From Corinectria fuckeliana (Eukaryota; Ascomycota; Sordariomycetes; Hypocreales; Nectriaceae), in assembly GCA_019137255.1 (NCBI GenBank), contig WPDH01000121.1:124001-188000 (forward strand): a DNA stretch of 64,000 bases, given 5' to 3'. How positions within the stretch are numbered: position 1 is the first letter of the stretch; each line of letters begins with the position of its first letter. A program made the position numbers and the translations under genes. Positions 35,285 through 47,524 of this stretch are shown here, in pieces. Under the pieces are notes generated by a model that ran no database searches, was not told the origin of the DNA, and was given only the letters and a program-made list of their open reading frames with translations.

Positions 35285-36811
35285 AGCTCGTGTCTATGTT
35301 GCCCGGTTAGGCGGATGGCTTCGATAGGCGACTAATTAGAGCTGGTTGGTCGTCAGAAATAGATAAACTATGTACCTCGAGGTTAGAGGGATTCTCACGA
35401 GCAAGGGGAAAGGTCGTTGGCCTAGGGAGGAAGCCTTAGGAGCGATTCGCGGGATTGACCGGGGCGCTGAACAGGGCAAAGTAGAGCAAGAAAATAACCC
35501 TGCTGTTGTAGCCTAGAAGTTCTAGTCTCTGCGACAAGCAGCGATCGATGGCCAGTGGTTCATTGTCAACCGGGAGAGATGAAAAGGAGGATAGAGGTCT
35601 TGTGATGGAACGAACGGTGGAGGGGAAAGGAACACGGCGGTGACGGAGGACATCATCCACGTGGGACGCTGAGTATCTGAGTGTCTGAGTGATGATGGAA
35701 GGTGCGCCTGGGTCCAACTGCCAACGCCGGATTCGCTAGGAATCCCAGTTCTGGGTCCTTTTGGGGAGCGGCGGGCACACAGGCGCCATACAGTGGGGCT
35801 ACAGGTAGACTACTATGTACTAGTGTGTACAGCCACTAAAGGCACTGTAAATCAAGGCGATCTACGTACGGGACACGCCCAAAAGTGCTTAATTGTTGAC
35901 ACGCACCTTGGCACCTCAGCGTATCGCTTTCATGTGCTAAATGCAGGATGAGATCAGTCCAAGCTTTGGGATAGTGACGAGCACATCTGGGAATACAAGT
36001 AATCTACCGTACTTCTGCAAGTGGGTCCTTTATAGATTTCTTCTTTCATTTCAGGTTCTGCCAGAAGTCATCAGCGTGACCACCCAATTCTCACCATCCA
36101 GGAACTCAAAGCCAGCGCCATTCCTTAAATTGGAGGCTACGATGCCGCCAGGTGTTTCCAGAAACGCTTGTGGTTGGACGGAGATTTTCTTTGAGATCTA
36201 CTTACTTGGACTAAGTAGACTAGACTACTAGATATATAGGTATCTAGGCCTAGGCTTACCTGCTGACCTCTTCTGTTTGTGGAATTCGCCGCCGCTTAGT
36301 ACCCTACCACCCTACCTAAGTACTTACGCGAGTGTTGGTCGTATTTCAACAGCCGCGTAGGTACGTACATCCTTACGTGATGATCTAAGGCGGGCTGGTC
36401 CGTGCAGCAAAGTTCTGTCCCTGGCAGCAGCCAAATTGGTCCGTGCCCATATCTCTTAGTGATGCAAATGAGGCTCAGGTCGCGCGACGCGTTCTCACCA
36501 AGGCAGGCATTTCATCTCATCTTCTCTTCGGCGTCGCAATCACAATTAGTTCACGTTCTCCCACGGAAGCCTTCCCCGACTATGCTAGGTTGGACTCTCA
36601 GAAACGCGCCCTCTGCTACCCGAGATTCTGCATACAGGAGTTGTCCGTCGCCTCTTGCCTTGCGCGGCTCCTAGGTCGCACTCCTGCTCTTGGCTTTTGA
36701 CGCGCTTTCTAGTCGCATTCTCGAGTCTCAATACCCCTCCAATCGTCGACCTCTAACCTTCGCTCTTTTCCTCAGCTACGACTTCTCGGGCCTGTGCCCA
36801 AAGCCGCCATC
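35285..36811. promoter_or_regulatory. divergent promoter region, GPC1 / smc1
   Basis: This 1.5-kb stretch contains ACGCGT at 36487-36492 and GACGCG at 36699-36704, 320 and 108 bases before the smc1 ATG. They match the MluI cell-cycle box bound by MBF-type regulators. Bases 36215-36330 are rich in CTAG/CCTAGG and TACCTA motifs. No supported coding sequence is present. Confidence 0.45.
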
Positions 36812-39800
36812 ATGGGCAAGCTCATCCGCCTTGAGCTGTTCAGTGCGTCACCGTATTCCCCTGGTGGCATAGTTCCGCCTGTTGCCAGCTTTCGCTGACT
36901 CGCCTCAAATAGACTTCAAGTCCTACAAAGGCCACCACACACTTCTCTTCGGTGATTCTTACTTTACCTCTATCATCGGTCCCAATGGATCGGGCAAGTC
37001 CAACTCGTGAGTCTGCGTCCGCCCTCCCTCGCGCATTCATCTAACCAGCACTTAGTATGGACGCCATCTCCTTCGTCCTTGGCATCAAGTCCTCCCATCT
37101 CCGATCCGCCCACCTCAAAGATCTTGTCTATCGAGGTCGAGTATTAAAGACGTCAAAGATCAACGACGACGGCTCCGTTGACACCAATGGCCACTCGAAC
37201 GGATTCGCTGATGGCGACGACAAGGCCTCTCGCGGGGACCCGAAGACTGCTTGGGTCATGGCCGTATACGAAGACGATGCTGGCGATGAGCAGAAATGGA
37301 AGCGCTCTATCACGAACCAAGGTGCTAGTGAATACCGCATCAATGACCGTGTTGTCACAGCCCTGCAGTACAACGAATCCCTCGAATCCGAAAATATCCT
37401 TATCAAGGCGAGAAACTTCCTGGTGTTCCAAGGCGATGTCGAAGCTATCGCTTCCCAGTCTCCTCAAGATCTTACGCGTCTCATCGAGCAAATTTCCGGG
37501 AGTCTGGACTACAAGGCAGATTATGAAAGGCTCCAAGGAGAGGCGGAGCAGGCCGCCGAGAATCAAAATTTTCAACTACACCGACGTCGCGGTATCAACT
37601 CGGAGATCAAGCAGTACCGTGAGCAGAAGAAGGAGGCCGATAATTTCCAAAAGAAGACGGAAGAGCGAGATGCTGCCATCGTTACTCAGAGCTTGTGGAA
37701 ACTCTTCCACTTCCAAAAGGCCATGGACGAGTCGCACACGGCAATTCAGGACCATCAAGAGGACTTGAAGGAGCTCCGTCGTAACGTGGAATCTTTCGAG
37801 AAGCGACTCGAGGCTGCGCGAAAGGAGCAGTCTTCCCATGGGCGCCAGGTTACCGGCATCGACAAGGAAATCAAGCTCAAGGTGAGGAGTATCGAGGACA
37901 AGGAGAACAGTCTCGTACCCTTCGAGGAAAAGATTCACGAGTCCGCTCAACAGATTGAAAGGCTGCAGGGCCAGGTAATAAAGGTCACAAAGGAGTGCGA
38001 CGAACAGGCCAGCATCGTCAACAAGGTCAAGAAGGACATTGAAAACGTGGAAAAAGCTAGAGAGCTCTTCGAGAATGACTACAAGGAACAGATGAAGAAG
38101 CAGGGCCGTGAGGTCAGTGACGCAGATCGCAAGGAGTATAACACACTTCGTGCCCAAGTCATGGCTCGCTCAGGGGTCAATCAAGCCAAACTCGAGAACC
38201 TAGAGCGGCAACGAAAGGCAGACGAAGTGACTGTCAACAACCTCAGGGGCAAGGTTGACAGCATCGCAGCTGCCATCGAGAAGATCGAGGCTGAGCTAGC
38301 CAGCATCAGTGAAAGAAAAAGTGCGGCGGAAGTCGCTTCCAAAGAGCTCTCCAAGGAAATCGACGCTAAAAAGAAGGAATTCAATCAACTCCAATCAGAG
38401 CGCGTCCGAACGAATCAAAAGCGGACCGAACTAGAGGAGAAGCTTGAGGATGTGGCCAAGAAACTCAGGGAAGCTGATGATGGTCGACGTCAAAATGACA
38501 GAGAAGCCCGGTTGAAGGAGATGGTGACTTCCTTGAAGCGTGTCTACCCCGGTGTCCGAGGTAGAATCGGTGATCTCTGCGCTCCAAAGCAAAAGAAGTT
38601 TGACGAAGCCATCATCGTGGCTTTGGGAAGAGACTTTGACTCGGTCGTGGTTGACACGGAGAAGATCGGCGTCGAATGTGTCCAGTATCTAAAAGAGCAG
38701 AGGTTTCCTCCTATGACCTTCATCCCACTTGACAACATCAAGGTCAACGCCGTCAACACTGCTGTCAAGGGCTTTTCAGGTGCCAGGCTCACCATTGACA
38801 CCATCGCCTTCGATTCAGCTGTGGAGCGTGCCATGTCTTACGCATGTGGAAGCTCCGTTGTGTGCGATACTCTCGATATCGCCAAGCACATCTGCTATCA
38901 AAAAAAAATTCCAGTCAAGGCGGTTACCTTGGAGGGCTACATTATCCACAAGGCAGGCCTGATGACGGGCGGCCGTGGACCCGAGCAGAAGGGTGGGAAA
39001 CGGCGATTTGAGGAGGCCGACGTCCAGAATCTGCAGCGAATGGCCGCCAAGCTCAAGGAAGACATTGAGCGCTTGCCGAAAGCCGACCGGCGTGGGTCTC
39101 ACGAGGAGTCTCTGCAGATCGACCTTGCCGGGCTTGAACGACGCCTGGCTGCTGTCAGGGACGAGCTCGCTGCCTTTAACAAGAACTATGCGAGCAAAAA
39201 ACGCGAGCTGGACAACCAGAAGAAGCAGCTTCGAGACTTGCAGCCCAAATACGAGGGGCAAGCATCGCAGCTTGAAAGCACCAGGGCGACATGCCAGGAA
39301 TTCAAGGACGCGATTGCCGAGGTCGAAGATCAAGTTTTCGCAGAGTTCTGCAGACGGCTTGGGTATAGCGACATTCGCGCCTATGACGCCTCACAGGGCA
39401 AGCTCGAGCAAGAAGTCTCCGAGAAGCGCAACTCATTCGAAGTACAGAATCAGCGGTTAGCTAGCCGTCTGCAGTGGGAGAAGGCTCGTCATGCCGAAAC
39501 CGAAACTCGTATCAGTAGACTGGATGCGCAGATTCGGCGGTACATGCACGACTCAAAGTCCTACACCAAGGAGAAAGATGCCATTCAAAAGGCGCTGCGC
39601 CAGGAGCAAGATGAGATCGAAGCCCTTAAAGAAACGCTAGAGAAAAGCAGAGCAGAGCTCGGGGAAAAAAACCAGAAAGTCGCCGAGGCTAGGGCCGAGG
39701 TGCAGAAGCGCAGCAAGGACATCGACGCACGTCTTAAAGAGATGAACGCCCTGGAAACAACAGTGCAAAAGAACAGCGCGAGCAAGTCCGCACTTCTGCG

Positions 39801-40798
39801 ACGATGCCGGCTCGAACAAATCCAGATCCCCCTCGTGGAGGGGACTCTGGATAACCTGCCCAACGAAGATGATCTGCTCCACCAAGACCCCGATGCCATG
39901 GACGTTGACGACGATGACGAAGAAATGATGGGCATAGCATTGGACGATCACGGCATTGAGATTGATTTCGATGGCCTTGATGAAGAGCTCAAGAGCGTAA
40001 GTAGTGTCCCCTCTGGTGACTAGCGAGAGTTTGCTAACTGAAACTAGTCGGATGAAGCCAGCATGGATGACACACTATCCGACAAGATTGCAGCTCTCTC
40101 GGCCGAGTTGGAAAAGCTGAACCCGAACATGAGAGCCATGGAGAGACTGGAAGGTGTCGAGTCTAGGCTCAAGCTCACAGACCAGGAATATGAGGACTCG
40201 AAAGCGGCGGCGCACGCGGCGAAAGAGGCGTTCAACGACGTCAAGCAAAGGAGATTTGAGCTCTTCAACAAGGCATTTTCTCACATCCAGGAACAAATAT
40301 CGCACGTGTACAAGGACCTCACACGATCAGAGGCCTACCCCTTGGGTGGGCAAGCGTATCTGGACATTGAGGAGGATACCGACATGCCATACTTGTCGGG
40401 TATCAAGTACCATGCAATGCCGCCACTCAAGCGTTTCCGAGACATGGAGCATCTTTCTGGTGGTGAAAAGACGATGGCGGCGCTTGCGCTCTTGTTTGCC
40501 ATTCACAGCTATCAACCAAGTCCCTTCTTTGTACTCGACGAAGTGGACGCGGCGCTGGACAATGCCAACGTAGACAAGATCAAGAAGTACATCCGGGAGC
40601 ACTCGGGTCCAGGAATGCAGTTCATCGTCATCAGTCTCAAGGCTGGCCTGTTTCAGGACAGCGAGAGCCTGGTTGGAGTCTACCGCGACCAGGAGGTTAA
40701 CAGTTCAAGGACTCTCACACTGGATGTAAGTCGTCGCAGATTCTGTTTCGTCGATTGCAATTTACTAACTGCTAGTTCAGCTGAGAAAATATGCGTGA
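36812..40798 (+). CDS. smc1: cohesin subunit Smc1
   Basis: Five exons (36812-36842, 36913-37006, 37056-39996, 40048-40725, 40781-40798) join to 1253 residues, the normal Smc1 length. The N-terminal ATPase half has NFKSYKG and the Walker A loop GPNGSGKSN (33-41). Two long coiled coils flank the hinge (about 500-650, with FIPLDNIKVN and the GGRGPEQKGGKRRFEE stretch after it). The C-terminal half has the signature LSGGEKTMAALALLF and Walker B FFVLDEVDAALD, and the protein ends TLTLDLRKYA. Smc1 pairs with Smc3 and kleisin to form cohesin, which holds sister chromatids and shapes loops. An acidic insert (DVDDDDEE) lies before intron 3. The first exon is 31 nt and the last codes only five residues. 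Possible MCB boxes upstream suggest G1/S control. Confidence 0.97.
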
Positions 40799-41645
40799 TA
40801 GATGACGAAGTCTCAGATGGATGTTCGTGAGGGCATAGAAGAGAGGCAGAGATACCCAGCACACCTCAAGTGCGGTAGATCTCAACCGGCGTGAATGGGG
40901 TCTGGATTTGGAGGTTGCGTATGAAGTCACGACTTTAGCTGTAGCAATTGACAGTGTAATGCGTACCTAAAATTGGCATCAAACAACGTGGGTCCATTAG
41001 TTGATTTGGCCAGAATTCGGGCCCCGTATCGACCATTTGAGCACCCCGCATAGAAGCACAGAACACTTTCGCTAGACAGCATCGCACACTGTCTATTGTC
41101 TTCTCTCCTCGCGGTGACAATGTGAGGTGAGGCTGAGATGACGGCAAGGGCAGGTGGGGCGTATGCACGGTCCAGCCACAAAGCGACCTTGCCTTACAGC
41201 CTTGCACCGCCAAGCTACCAAAAGTCCTTCCTCCTCTGCCTCCCACGTCTAACAAAGGTTTCTTCCTTCACCAACCGACTTGTGATACCGCCTGAGAATC
41301 CGAGGTTATGATCTAGCTACGTCTAGGCCGAGATCGAAAGCAGGGAAAGCGCAAAGAGTACCTTGTATCTACAAAGACCGAGAACCCGCCAGCGCTAGGA
41401 TCTCGCAATGACACCTCACTCGTGAGATGCTAATTGCGCCTGTGTCGTCATAACCGGCATTCCTAACCACATCACAACGCCCTCGCCGTGCCTCTCAGAA
41501 ACGTGCCAATCGTCGAGCGCATAGCATCTGTATACCCTAGGCCGATTTACGGAATCGAAGCGCCCATCATCCTCTCGAGCGACTCCATCCGCCCCCAGGC
41601 GCATTCTCCCACGGTCTCCTGGTCTTGCGCCACCCACCAGGCACG
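40799..41645 (+). promoter_or_regulatory. smc1 3' flank and TFIIE alpha promoter
   Basis: This 0.85-kb stretch lies between two plus-strand genes. I see no coding sequence beyond short unsupported frames. Confidence 0.4.
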
Positions 41646-43034
41646 ATGGATCTCGCAGTGACCCTCATCAAGTCGGTCATGCGGGCCTTCTACCAGACAC
41701 GCGACATCCTTGTGATTGATGCGCTGATTCTGCACGAAGCGTACGTGCCTTGGGGCATCGGGTGACCATGACAGACTCGCTAAAGGATTTGATGAATGCA
41801 GGCTCAGAGACGACGATTTGGCGTACCTGATGGCCATCAACACCAAGGACCTCCACAAGATCTGCGGCAAGCTACGCGAAGACAGGTTCTTAACCGTGTA
41901 AGTAATGCAGGCGCGTGCCGGTATGACTTGTCGATGCTGACGTAGAACTCGAACAGACATACACGATCAGAACTGCGAGAAGGAAACCCGAGACCAAGCA
42001 ACCGAACGTGGTACTACATAAACTATCGCCATACCATCGATGCCATCAAGTGGCGCGTATTTACAATAGACAAGGAGGTTCAAGGAACCACACAACTTGC
42101 GAATGAAAAGAAGGAATACTTTTGCTTTTTCTGCAAGGCCGAGTGGACGGCAATGGAGGTTCTCGACAATGTTGGGCCGGAAGGCTTCATTTGCCATCGT
42201 TGTCACCATATCCTTACGTTTGAGGCAGATCGTAACGCGGGTGGTCATGAGCAGTCAACTCGCCTCAACGACCAGTTCAAGTTCATCAGCGAGCTGTTGC
42301 CTCAGATCGATGGCGTTCACATCCCCGAGTGCGATTTCGACCGTGCACTAGCCAAGGCTCGTCCCGTCGTTCGAGATGCCACGCATCAACGCGCAACGAC
42401 GATTCCGGTCGACAATGGCGCCAACAGGCCCATGGCCGTGAAGGGCCTGACTAACACTGGCCCCCAGTCTATTGCGGTTAACATCTCGACTTCAGACGGA
42501 CCTACCGAGGCGGAGAAGGCAGCAGAGCAGGCTCTCAAGGAAAAGATTGCCAAGCAAAACGCGCTGCCCGCGTGGATGTCCAACAGTACAGTAACCGGAG
42601 AGTCGTTCACCGCGGCGAACGAGGCGGGCGCGGCCACTGTCGGAAAGGCGGCGGGATCCGCAGACTCGGCGCTCATGAACCCGGCCGGCAGCAATGCCGA
42701 TACTCGAATCGACGATATCTTCGAGAAGCTCAAGGCAGAGCAAGCGGCCGCGCGAGCACGCGAAGTTGGGGGATACGATGATTTCGGCTCAGAAGAAGAG
42801 GACGAAGAGGACGATGAGTTCGAAGACGTGCCTGCGACCGGCAACGCCTCGAGTCGAGAAACCCCGACGATGATGGCAGTGAAAAAAGAGCCGTCGGGCG
42901 AGTCCTCGCGAGAGGGAGAAAGCTCGGACGAGAGACAGGCCAAGCGGGTGAAGGTGGAACCAGAGATCAAGAAGGAAGAGGGCGAAGATGAAGACGACAG
43001 CGAGGAAGAAGACATCATGTTTGAGGACGTGTAA
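41646..43034 (+). CDS. TFA1: TFIIE large (alpha) subunit
   Basis: Exons 41646-41740, 41802-41897 and 41957-43034 give 422 residues. An N-terminal winged-helix domain (about 1-95) contains RDILVIDALILHEALRDDDLAYLMAI and is followed by RTWYYINYRHTIDAIKWRV. A C4 zinc ribbon follows, with Cys120/Cys123 and Cys143/Cys146 (YFCFFCKAEW...GFICHRCHHIL). The C-terminal half is Ala/Glu-rich and ends in acidic tracts (EEEDEEDDEFEDV, DDSEEEDIMFEDV) typical of the TFIIH-binding tail. TFIIE recruits TFIIH to the RNA polymerase II pre-initiation complex and stimulates promoter opening. The beta subunit is not in this window. Introns of 61 and 59 nt close in phase 2. Confidence 0.95.
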
Positions 43035-43713
43035 GGGCGAAAAGTCGTCAACCAGAGATGGGAAAATCGCCCGCGAGGGAAGGGAGGGTCAATCAGTATG
43101 GACGAGGCTCGGCGAGGCTGGAAGATAAATACCCCTACAAGATGCACATATAGAGCCTCAATGGCTTGGAACGAGGACCCGGTGCTAGGAATAATTAGTG
43201 CCGTGGCAAAGGCAGGCAGTTGCTCGAAGTTATACAAGCAGTTGACTCGACGCGGCCAATAAGCGTGCAGTCGTGACTCTTGTTCCTCAAGACTGATATC
43301 AGGCTCTTGAGTGCGCACTAGAGATACTGTAATATGCCTTTGTGGCTCAGAACTGCAGATGTCCTCATATTGGACTCCATGATGGCCTTTCACAAGGCAA
43401 GTTGCTGCTGATGTGCCGTTTCTGGACCTAGTTGGGCCGGAGGGTCGAAGCGTCATCTCATCAGTCGCCGCCCATAGGAAACAAGCTGCAAAAGCAAATC
43501 GGCCAACGGGGGCTGGCACCATCTAAACTAGACCACCGCACCGCTTTCGAAATGCCCCCTCATTACGCCGCTCATTCGCCCTTTAGAACCCCAAGAAGCT
43601 AAGTTCTTCCCCAAGGCGCGCATACCTTTGTCAGCCCTTGGGAGAACGACTGGCATGGAGATACATCCTGACGGCAGATGACGTCGACGAAGACTCGTGG
43701 TTCAGCCTCAACC
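43035..43713 (+). promoter_or_regulatory. intergenic region TFIIE alpha / polymerase X
   Basis: This 0.68-kb stretch carries the TFIIE alpha 3' UTR and the promoter of the next gene. The minus strand stays open across part of it, continuing the open antisense of the TFIIE acidic region, which I regard as chance. Confidence 0.4.
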
Positions 43714-45583
43714 ATGGCTCTGGACTTTCCGCCCACCTTCCTGCTGCCGACGCACTTGCTGCCGGATGAGCAGCATGAGCTCGAAGATAGGATTGGGTCG
43801 CTCACCTACGACATCAACGAGGCGGAGGTGGTGGTGGGCAATATCAGTCGGCGAGAGAGGGCCATGTTTGAACTGAGGCGCCACAAGTTTGAGATGGCGC
43901 CTCTCCTCCAGCAGCAGCACACTACCCACAGCGACGAGTTTACGGGCGTCGAGGATGCCGTTGATAACTCCCCGAATCCCAAGCGCAGGAGGGTGTCTGA
44001 TCTGCCCGGCCGGAGTGCGACGACGGTCAAGGTCGTCAAGCTGGCCTGGTTGAAAGACTCGCTCGACCAGTGCGAGGTACTCCCCGTTGACCGATACCTC
44101 CTCTACGAAACTGCGAAGCCTTGCCTGGACTCTGCGCCAAGGTCGGTCAAAGGCTCGTCTCCGAGCAGCATTCTAGACAGAGCTGCTATGGACCAACTCG
44201 ACCAGCCGGCCGTGTCAAGCTCTCCCTCCTGGACGGGAAACAAGCGTCGCTTAGATATATCATCTACACTGCCACACTCGCAGAGGCCGCCACGCCTTGT
44301 TCACCAAACCACATCGGAGCACGATGTTGCTCTTCCCTCAGTCCCGGAATCCTTCCTGAAGACGTATTCGTGCCAGCGGCCGACACCCGTCAACCCGCCC
44401 AACGCCGAGTTCATCGATGCCTTGAAGCAAGTCAGGGCGGTCCGTCTGCTGCTGCGTGGCGACCAGGTCGGCGTCAGAGCCTACTCCTCCTCTATTGCCA
44501 CCGTGGCCGCCTACCCGCATCTGTTGAAGACTTCACAAGGTAAGACGGACGGCCCTGGCGGTTGTGTGGGTCACGACACTGACGTGCTTCGAGAGGTCTT
44601 TCGGCTGCCAGGATGCGGTGCTAAAATCGCCGAGCTCTACCAGGAATGGAAAGAGACAGGTTCCCTTACTGAAATCCGTGAGGCCGAGTCCGACGCCATG
44701 GCCTCGACCCTCAAGCTATTCTACGATATCTGGGGGGTAGGGGACGTTACGGCACGGGAGTTTTACCAGAAAGGTTGGTTCCCGTCAACTACCGGACGGC
44801 TCGAAGCTTGCGGCAGGGTACTGACGATGGTGTGCAGGGTGGCGAGATCTAGATGATATCATCGAGCACGGATGGGGCTCGCTGAGTAGCTCGCAACAGA
44901 TCGGGGTAAAGTACTACGACGAGTTTCAGCTCAAGATACCTAGGGACGAAGTTGAGTCTATCGGGACCACCGTCCTGGACCACGCACGCAAGATCGACGG
45001 CGGATTTGAAATGGTCATTGTGGGAGGATATCGACGGGGGAAGAAGGAATGCGGTGACGTGGACGTGCTTTTAAGCCACCGAAACAATGACATGACAGCC
45101 AAGGCGATTGAGAAGATAGCGGCGAGCCTCGAGAAGGCACAGCACATCACGCACACGCTCACTCTATCGACCAGAAACAGCGAGCGTGGACAGAGACCGC
45201 TACCGTGGAGAGGAGAGCGAAGACCTGGGACGGGATTCGACACGCTCGACAAGGCGATGGTGGTGTGGCAAGACGCGGGCCGAGAAGGGGCATTGCACCG
45301 GCGGGTCGACATCATCGTGAGTCCTTGGAAGACGGTGGGCTGCGCGGTGCTGGGGTGGAGCGGCGGCACGACGTTTGAGAGGGATCTCCGGCGGTACTGC
45401 AAGCAGGAGAAGGGGTGGAAGTTTGACAGCAGCGGGATCCGGAGCAGGGCCACGGGGCTGTGGGTGGACCTGGAGGGCAGCTCGACCGGGGACGAGGCGC
45501 CCGACATGGAGACTGCGGAGCGGAGGGTGTTTGCCGGCCTCGAGCTGCCGTGGCGACGACCCGAGGAGAGGTGCACGGGGTGA
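43714..45583 (+). CDS. pol4: DNA polymerase family X with BRCT (Pol4, lambda/mu-like)
   Basis: Exons 43714-44539, 44594-44773 and 44838-45583 give 583 residues (595 if the in-frame ATG at 43678 is used; the chosen one has an AACCATGG context). A BRCT-like N-terminus (about 1-140) is followed by a Ser/Pro linker and the 8-kDa domain from NAEFIDALKQVRAVRLLLRG, with helix-hairpin-helix LPGCGAKIAELYQEW. The fingers carry YDIWGVGDVTAREFYQKGWRDLDDI. In the palm, GGYRRGKKECGDVDVLLSH holds the two metal-binding Asp residues and RRVDIIVS the third; SGGTTFERDLRRY follows. It fills gaps in base-excision repair and non-homologous end joining. Intron 1 (54 nt) lacks a stop and is a multiple of three; intron 2 is 64 nt. 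Confidence 0.93.
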
Positions 45584-45702
45584 CTTGACTGTTAGCTGAC
45601 TAGGCTCTGGTCGCGTGTGTGGTCATTTAATTAGCAGGCTGCGGAGTTTGGAGTTTGGAAATGCGGAGTTTGGGTGCAGCTCGGCCCGCGTTCAGGGATC
45701 TC

Positions 45703-45726
45703 CAGGCAGGCAGGCAGGCAGGCAGG
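45703..45726. repeat. (CAGG)6 microsatellite
   Basis: Six perfect CAGG units are followed by CAAGCAA. The run lies just downstream of the polymerase X stop. Confidence 0.85.
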
Positions 45727-46209
45727 CAAGCAACTGACGGGATGCAGGGACCCGGAGATTTATTACGTATGTAGGGATACTATACAGATGTAATAGCGCA
45801 AGGCAAACAAGGGGCGATCGTCAATCCAGAGTCGGGGACCAGACTCAAATCGGTGACTCGGTGACTACTGACGACGGCTTTGAGGAGACCGCATCGATTC
45901 ATTAACAAGGCCGGAGCGGATAGTTGGGCCGTCGGTGCATCTTGGACCCGGAGCACCAATGCGCACGCGCCGTGCGAGAAGGATTCGCTCCAATGACGAC
46001 GACGTGTTTGTTCTCAACTAAGATACCTAGGTACTTAAGTGTTGCGGCTCATCTGATGCATCGCTTCGTCGCTGGTTATACGATCCTTCCACCCCCCCTC
46101 CCCCGCCGGACTGTCGATGCAGACCGGGACATCGGCTCCGTCATGAATCCCGACTCGGAAAATCAGTGAAACACCCACCTCCTTACAGCCAACCACGAGA
46201 AGCGGGAAG

Positions 46210-46233
46210 AAAAAAAAAAAAAAAAAAAAAAAA
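46210..46233 (+). repeat. A24 homopolymer
   Basis: Twenty-four A residues are broken by GG and followed by five more A. No retroelement-like sequence or target duplication is visible, so it is a nucleosome-excluding type tract or simple slippage. The exact length may be affected by sequencing error. Confidence 0.8.
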
Positions 46234-46613
46234 GGAAAAAGTCAAGTCCGCTAGGTAATATGTAGTGCCTGTACGCTAGCCATTGGTCATTCCAGGGGTC
46301 AAGCTTGGTCTCTTCCACTGTGCCCTCGCGTGGTAGAGTGGAGCTCTGGGGGGCTTCCCGGAGGCTAGGAGACACGTCCAGACACGACACAAACGTTCCA
46401 AGTCGCGAGGTGGCAGGTATTAATAAACCGGAGGCGCGTCTCCTTCACTTTTCCGTCCTCATCAAACCCCAATTGATAACATCGCCTCGTCTCGTCTGCT
46501 CCATTCCGCCGGTGAATATCCTCTCCACGTCCACTGACTCGGATCCTTCACTACTATCGCTTGTTCTCGCACAACAGACCACGTGTTAACCCTCCCCAAA
46601 CACATCACCCAAC

Positions 46614-47254
46614 ATGTCCTGGACTCTGGAGCTTCCCGAGCAGTACGGGTACGTCATCGCCTATCTAGACTTTGCTATTCCAGGATCCTCTGCTAACGTC
46701 CCCCTCTCCAGCCTCGTCCTCGTCGCCGCCACCTCTACCTTCTTCATCAACAGCCTCCACGTCCAGCTCACTAGCAAGTACCGCAAGGCCAGCGGCCTCA
46801 AGTACCCCATCCCCTACGCCAGCAACGACCTTGCCGAAAAGGACCCCAAGGCCTACCAGTTCAACTGCGGTATGCCCTCTTGCCCCTCCCTGAATATTAC
46901 CACCACTTCCACCGCCACCTACTGACGCTCCCCGAAAGCCCAGCGCGCCCATTCCAACTTCACCGAGAACCAGACCTCGTTCCTGGGCGCCCTCCTCATC
47001 TCTGGCCTGCGTTACCCCGTTGTCGCGGCCACCCTCGGCGGCGCCTGGGCCTTCTCCCGCGTCGTCTACGCCCTGGGCTACACCTCTGATCAGGGTCCCA
47101 AAGGACGCATGCTGTTCGTACCCTTTCTTCCCGTTCTTGACAATGTCTCCCACTGACTTGTTTCTCCAGAGGCTCTATCGGATCCTTCCTCTTCGACACC
47201 ACCCTCAAGTTCATGGCTGGTTACGTAGCCATCAAGTATGCTTTGGGCCAATAA
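46614..47254 (+). CDS. MAPEG protein, microsomal glutathione S-transferase 3-like
   Basis: Four exons (46614-46648, 46712-46869, 46939-47113, 47170-47254) join to 150 residues, the usual MAPEG length. Four hydrophobic segments are visible. The motif FNCAQRAHSNFTENQTSFL in the loop after the first is diagnostic of the MGST3 branch (FNC.QRAH.N..E), and GLRYPVVAATLGGAWAFSRVVYALGY follows. MAPEG proteins sit in the ER or outer mitochondrial membrane as trimers and use glutathione to conjugate or reduce lipid peroxides and related electrophiles. Introns are 63, 69 and 56 nt; the last has a weaker GTTCGT donor, but phase and family sequence (GRMLGSIGSFLFD) support it. Confidence 0.92.
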
Positions 47255-47524
47255 AGTATCGGCAACACCCAACTTCACAATCATCAACGACTGCTGGGAG
47301 TATAATACCACATGTTCCATTCAAAAGAAAAGAAAGCCACGTCACCCATTGAGTCCTGCGCCCTTGTCCAGACCATATACTCCGTGACCATTCGACGCCA
47401 GAGTCGATTTCAGCCCTCTTAGTAATGAAAACCAAAGATAATTCATGCCGCATATTCGTATGTCCTTCGTGAGCTACCTTACCCATCCCAATGCCACCTT
47501 GGCTTCGCGTCTGCTGAAACAATT

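Larger units (their letters stand above)
45584..46613. other. intergenic region with microsatellites
   Basis: This 1-kb stretch contains a (CAGG)6 run at 45703-45726 and an uninterrupted run of 24 A at 46210-46233. CT-rich sequence at 46430-46610 probably belongs to the promoter of the MAPEG gene. Confidence 0.5.

Noticed and set aside
42386..43522. 378-codon minus-strand frame opposite TFIIE alpha
   Set aside because: It mirrors Ala/Glu-rich coding of TFA1 as Ser/Ala-rich sequence and has no family features.
44926..45576. 216-codon minus-strand frame opposite the polymerase X palm exon
   Set aside because: The plus strand carries the catalytic motifs (GDVDVLL, RRVDIIVS). The antisense frame is a GC-driven shadow with no domain.
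46210..46233. A24 run as the tail of a retroelement
   Set aside because: No LINE/SINE-like sequence precedes it and no target duplication flanks it.
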